Source: Antrihabitans cavernicola (GTDB lineage Bacteria; Actinomycetota; Actinomycetes; Mycobacteriales; Mycobacteriaceae). From it: 64,000 nucleotides of DNA. The translations under genes and the position numbers were made by a program. Shown here one piece after another: positions 63,034 through 64,000 of the stretch; within the stretch, counting starts at the first letter, position 1; each line of letters opens with the position of its first letter. A model generated the notes under the pieces. It was not told the origin of the DNA. It did no database searches and saw nothing but the letters and a program-made list of their open reading frames with translations. The stretch lies in NCBI RefSeq assembly GCF_008297975.1, contig NZ_VLNY01000004.1, positions 1-64,000 on the forward strand, given 5' to 3'.

Positions 63034-64000
63034 TCAGCTCCGCGTTCCGGACAACGCGTCGTTGAGCGTCTTGCTGGGACGCATCACCGCCGATGTCTTC
63101 TCGGCGTCCGACTGGTAGTACCCGCCGATGTCGACCGGCTCGCCTTGGACCTCGCCGAGTTCAGCGACGATCTTGTCCTCGTTCGAGCCCAACGTCTCCG
63201 CGAGTTCGCCGAAGTGCTTGGCCAGGTCCGCGTCGTCGGTCTGGGCAGCGAGCTCACGGGCCCAGTACAGCGCGAGATAGAACTGGCTGCCACGGTTGTC
63301 CAGCTCGCCGGTCTTGCGCGAGGGATTCTTGTTGTTCTCGAGGAGCTTGCCGGTAGCCGCGTCCAACGTCTTGGCGAGGATCTCGGCCTGCTTGTTGCCT
63401 GCCTTCTTGCCCAGGTCTTCCAAACTGACTGCAAGCGCGAGGAATTCGCCGAGCGAATCCCACCGCAGGTGATTCTCCTCGATCAGCTGCTTGACGTGCT
63501 TGGGCGCGGAGCCGCCTGCACCCGTTTCGTACAGCCCGCCGCCTGCCATCAGCGGAACGATGGACAGCATCTTCGCGCTGGTTCCCAGCTCGAGAATCGG
63601 GAACAGATCGGTGAGGTAGTCGCGCAGGATGTTGCCGGTGGCGGCGATGGTGTCCAGTCCGCGCATCAGCCGCTCCAGCGTGTAGCGCATGGAACGCACC
63701 TGCGACATGATCTGGATGTCGAGGCCCTCGGTGTCGTGATCCTGCAGGTACTTCTCGACCAACTTCGTCAGCTCGTGCTCGTGCGGGCGGTACGGGTCCA
63801 GCCAGAACAGCACCGGCATTCCTGAATCCCGGGCCCGAGTGACGGCAAGTTTGACCCAGTCGCGGATCGGCGCGTCCTTGACGATCGGCATGCGGAAGAT
63901 GTCGCCTGCCTCCACGTTCTGCGTCATCAAGATCTCGCCGGTCGCGACGTCGACGATGTTGGCTGCGCCGTCGGAGGGAATCTCGAAGGTCTTGTCGTGG
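63034..64000 (-). CDS. icd2: NADP-dependent isocitrate dehydrogenase, monomeric type (3' part)
   Basis: Oxidative decarboxylation of isocitrate to 2-oxoglutarate with NADP. About 322 codons of the 3' part are present; the gene continues beyond the right edge. Sequence ([38 protein letters not shown] and VDIGGYYQ near the C-terminus) matches the ~740-residue monomeric enzymes of corynebacteria and mycobacteria (Icd2, Rv0066c) and not the dimeric family. Internal ATG codons near 63930 are not starts because homology runs on upstream. Confidence 0.94.
   Translation of the reverse strand, partial: HDKTFEIPSDGAANIVDVATGEILMTQNVEAGDIFRMPIVKDAPIRDWVKLAVTRARDSGMPVLFWLDPYRPHEHELTKLVEKYLQDHDTEGLDIQIMSQVRSMRYTLERLMRGLDTIAATGNILRDYLTDLFPILELGTSAKMLSIVPLMAGGGLYETGAGGSAPKHVKQLIEENHLRWDSLGEFLALAVSLEDLGKKAGNKQAEILAKTLDAATGKLLENNKNPSRKTGELDNRGSQFYLALYWARELAAQTDDADLAKHFGELAETLGSNEDKIVAELGEVQGEPVDIGGYYQSDAEKTSAVMRPSKTLNDALSGTRS

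Overview
The window comes from a high-GC actinobacterium of the mycolic-acid group (Mycobacteriales). It is most likely a Rhodococcus or close Nocardiaceae relative. The evidence is a giant single-chain type I fatty acid synthase with acpS overlapping its 3' end, the mycobacterial GlgE glycogen pathway, the Mec/CysO/CysM sulfur route, NucS mismatch repair, and long runs of gene order shared with Mycobacterium tuberculosis. The genus is inferred from remembered gene order; no search was run.

Layout. 1-340: end of an rRNA operon (23S tail, 5S, strong hairpin terminator). 0.4-16.5 kb: a block collinear with M. tuberculosis Rv1318c-Rv1328: HAMP adenylate cyclase, nucS, a small zinc-ribbon-like protein, methylmalonyl-CoA epimerase, thiolase, a thioredoxin-like protein lacking CxxC, then glgB-glgE divergent from glgP. 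A DivIVA-domain protein, an extra DUF3817 protein and a lipoprotein metallopeptidase are interspersed. 16.5-28.3 kb: an insertion relative to M. tuberculosis, where glgP and dinG are neighbours. It carries a TetR regulator, a tightly coupled fadD-SRPBCC-aldehyde dehydrogenase-flavin monooxygenase-SDR operon, and opposing genes for a cyclopropane-synthase-like methyltransferase, a dienelactone hydrolase and an MFS exporter, plus a universal stress protein. 28.3-40 kb: collinearity resumes (Rv1329c-Rv1343c): dinG, pncA-pncB, clpS, DUF2017, a P1 peptidase-like protein, mec-cysO-cysM, rhomboid, the Rv1339-type cAMP phosphodiesterase, rph, rdgB, DUF3817, lprD. The murI gene expected after the rhomboid gene is absent and a terminator-like hairpin sits there.

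40-47.4 kb: accessory stretch with tRNA-Leu(UAG), a frameshifted DJ-1/PfpI gene, an SDR, an FtsX-type ABC exporter and a NarL-family two-component system. 47.4-63 kb: a block matching Rv2524c-Rv2520c (fas, acpS, bcp, DUF3618), with two TetR regulators and a proline/alanine-rich membrane protein between acpS and bcp. The window ends inside a monomeric NADP-dependent isocitrate dehydrogenase gene.

How it works together. The window is mostly housekeeping: glycogen/maltosyl-phosphate metabolism, NAD salvage, cysteine synthesis, nucleotide quality control, fatty acid synthesis and its phosphopantetheinyl activation. The inserted cassette looks like a catabolic or lipid-modifying route that converts alcohol/ketone/aldehyde intermediates to acyl-CoA under TetR control. 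Many genes lack a ribosome binding site but carry a TANNNT hexamer 6-7 bases before the start codon, the signature of leaderless transcripts; this pattern was used to choose several starts.
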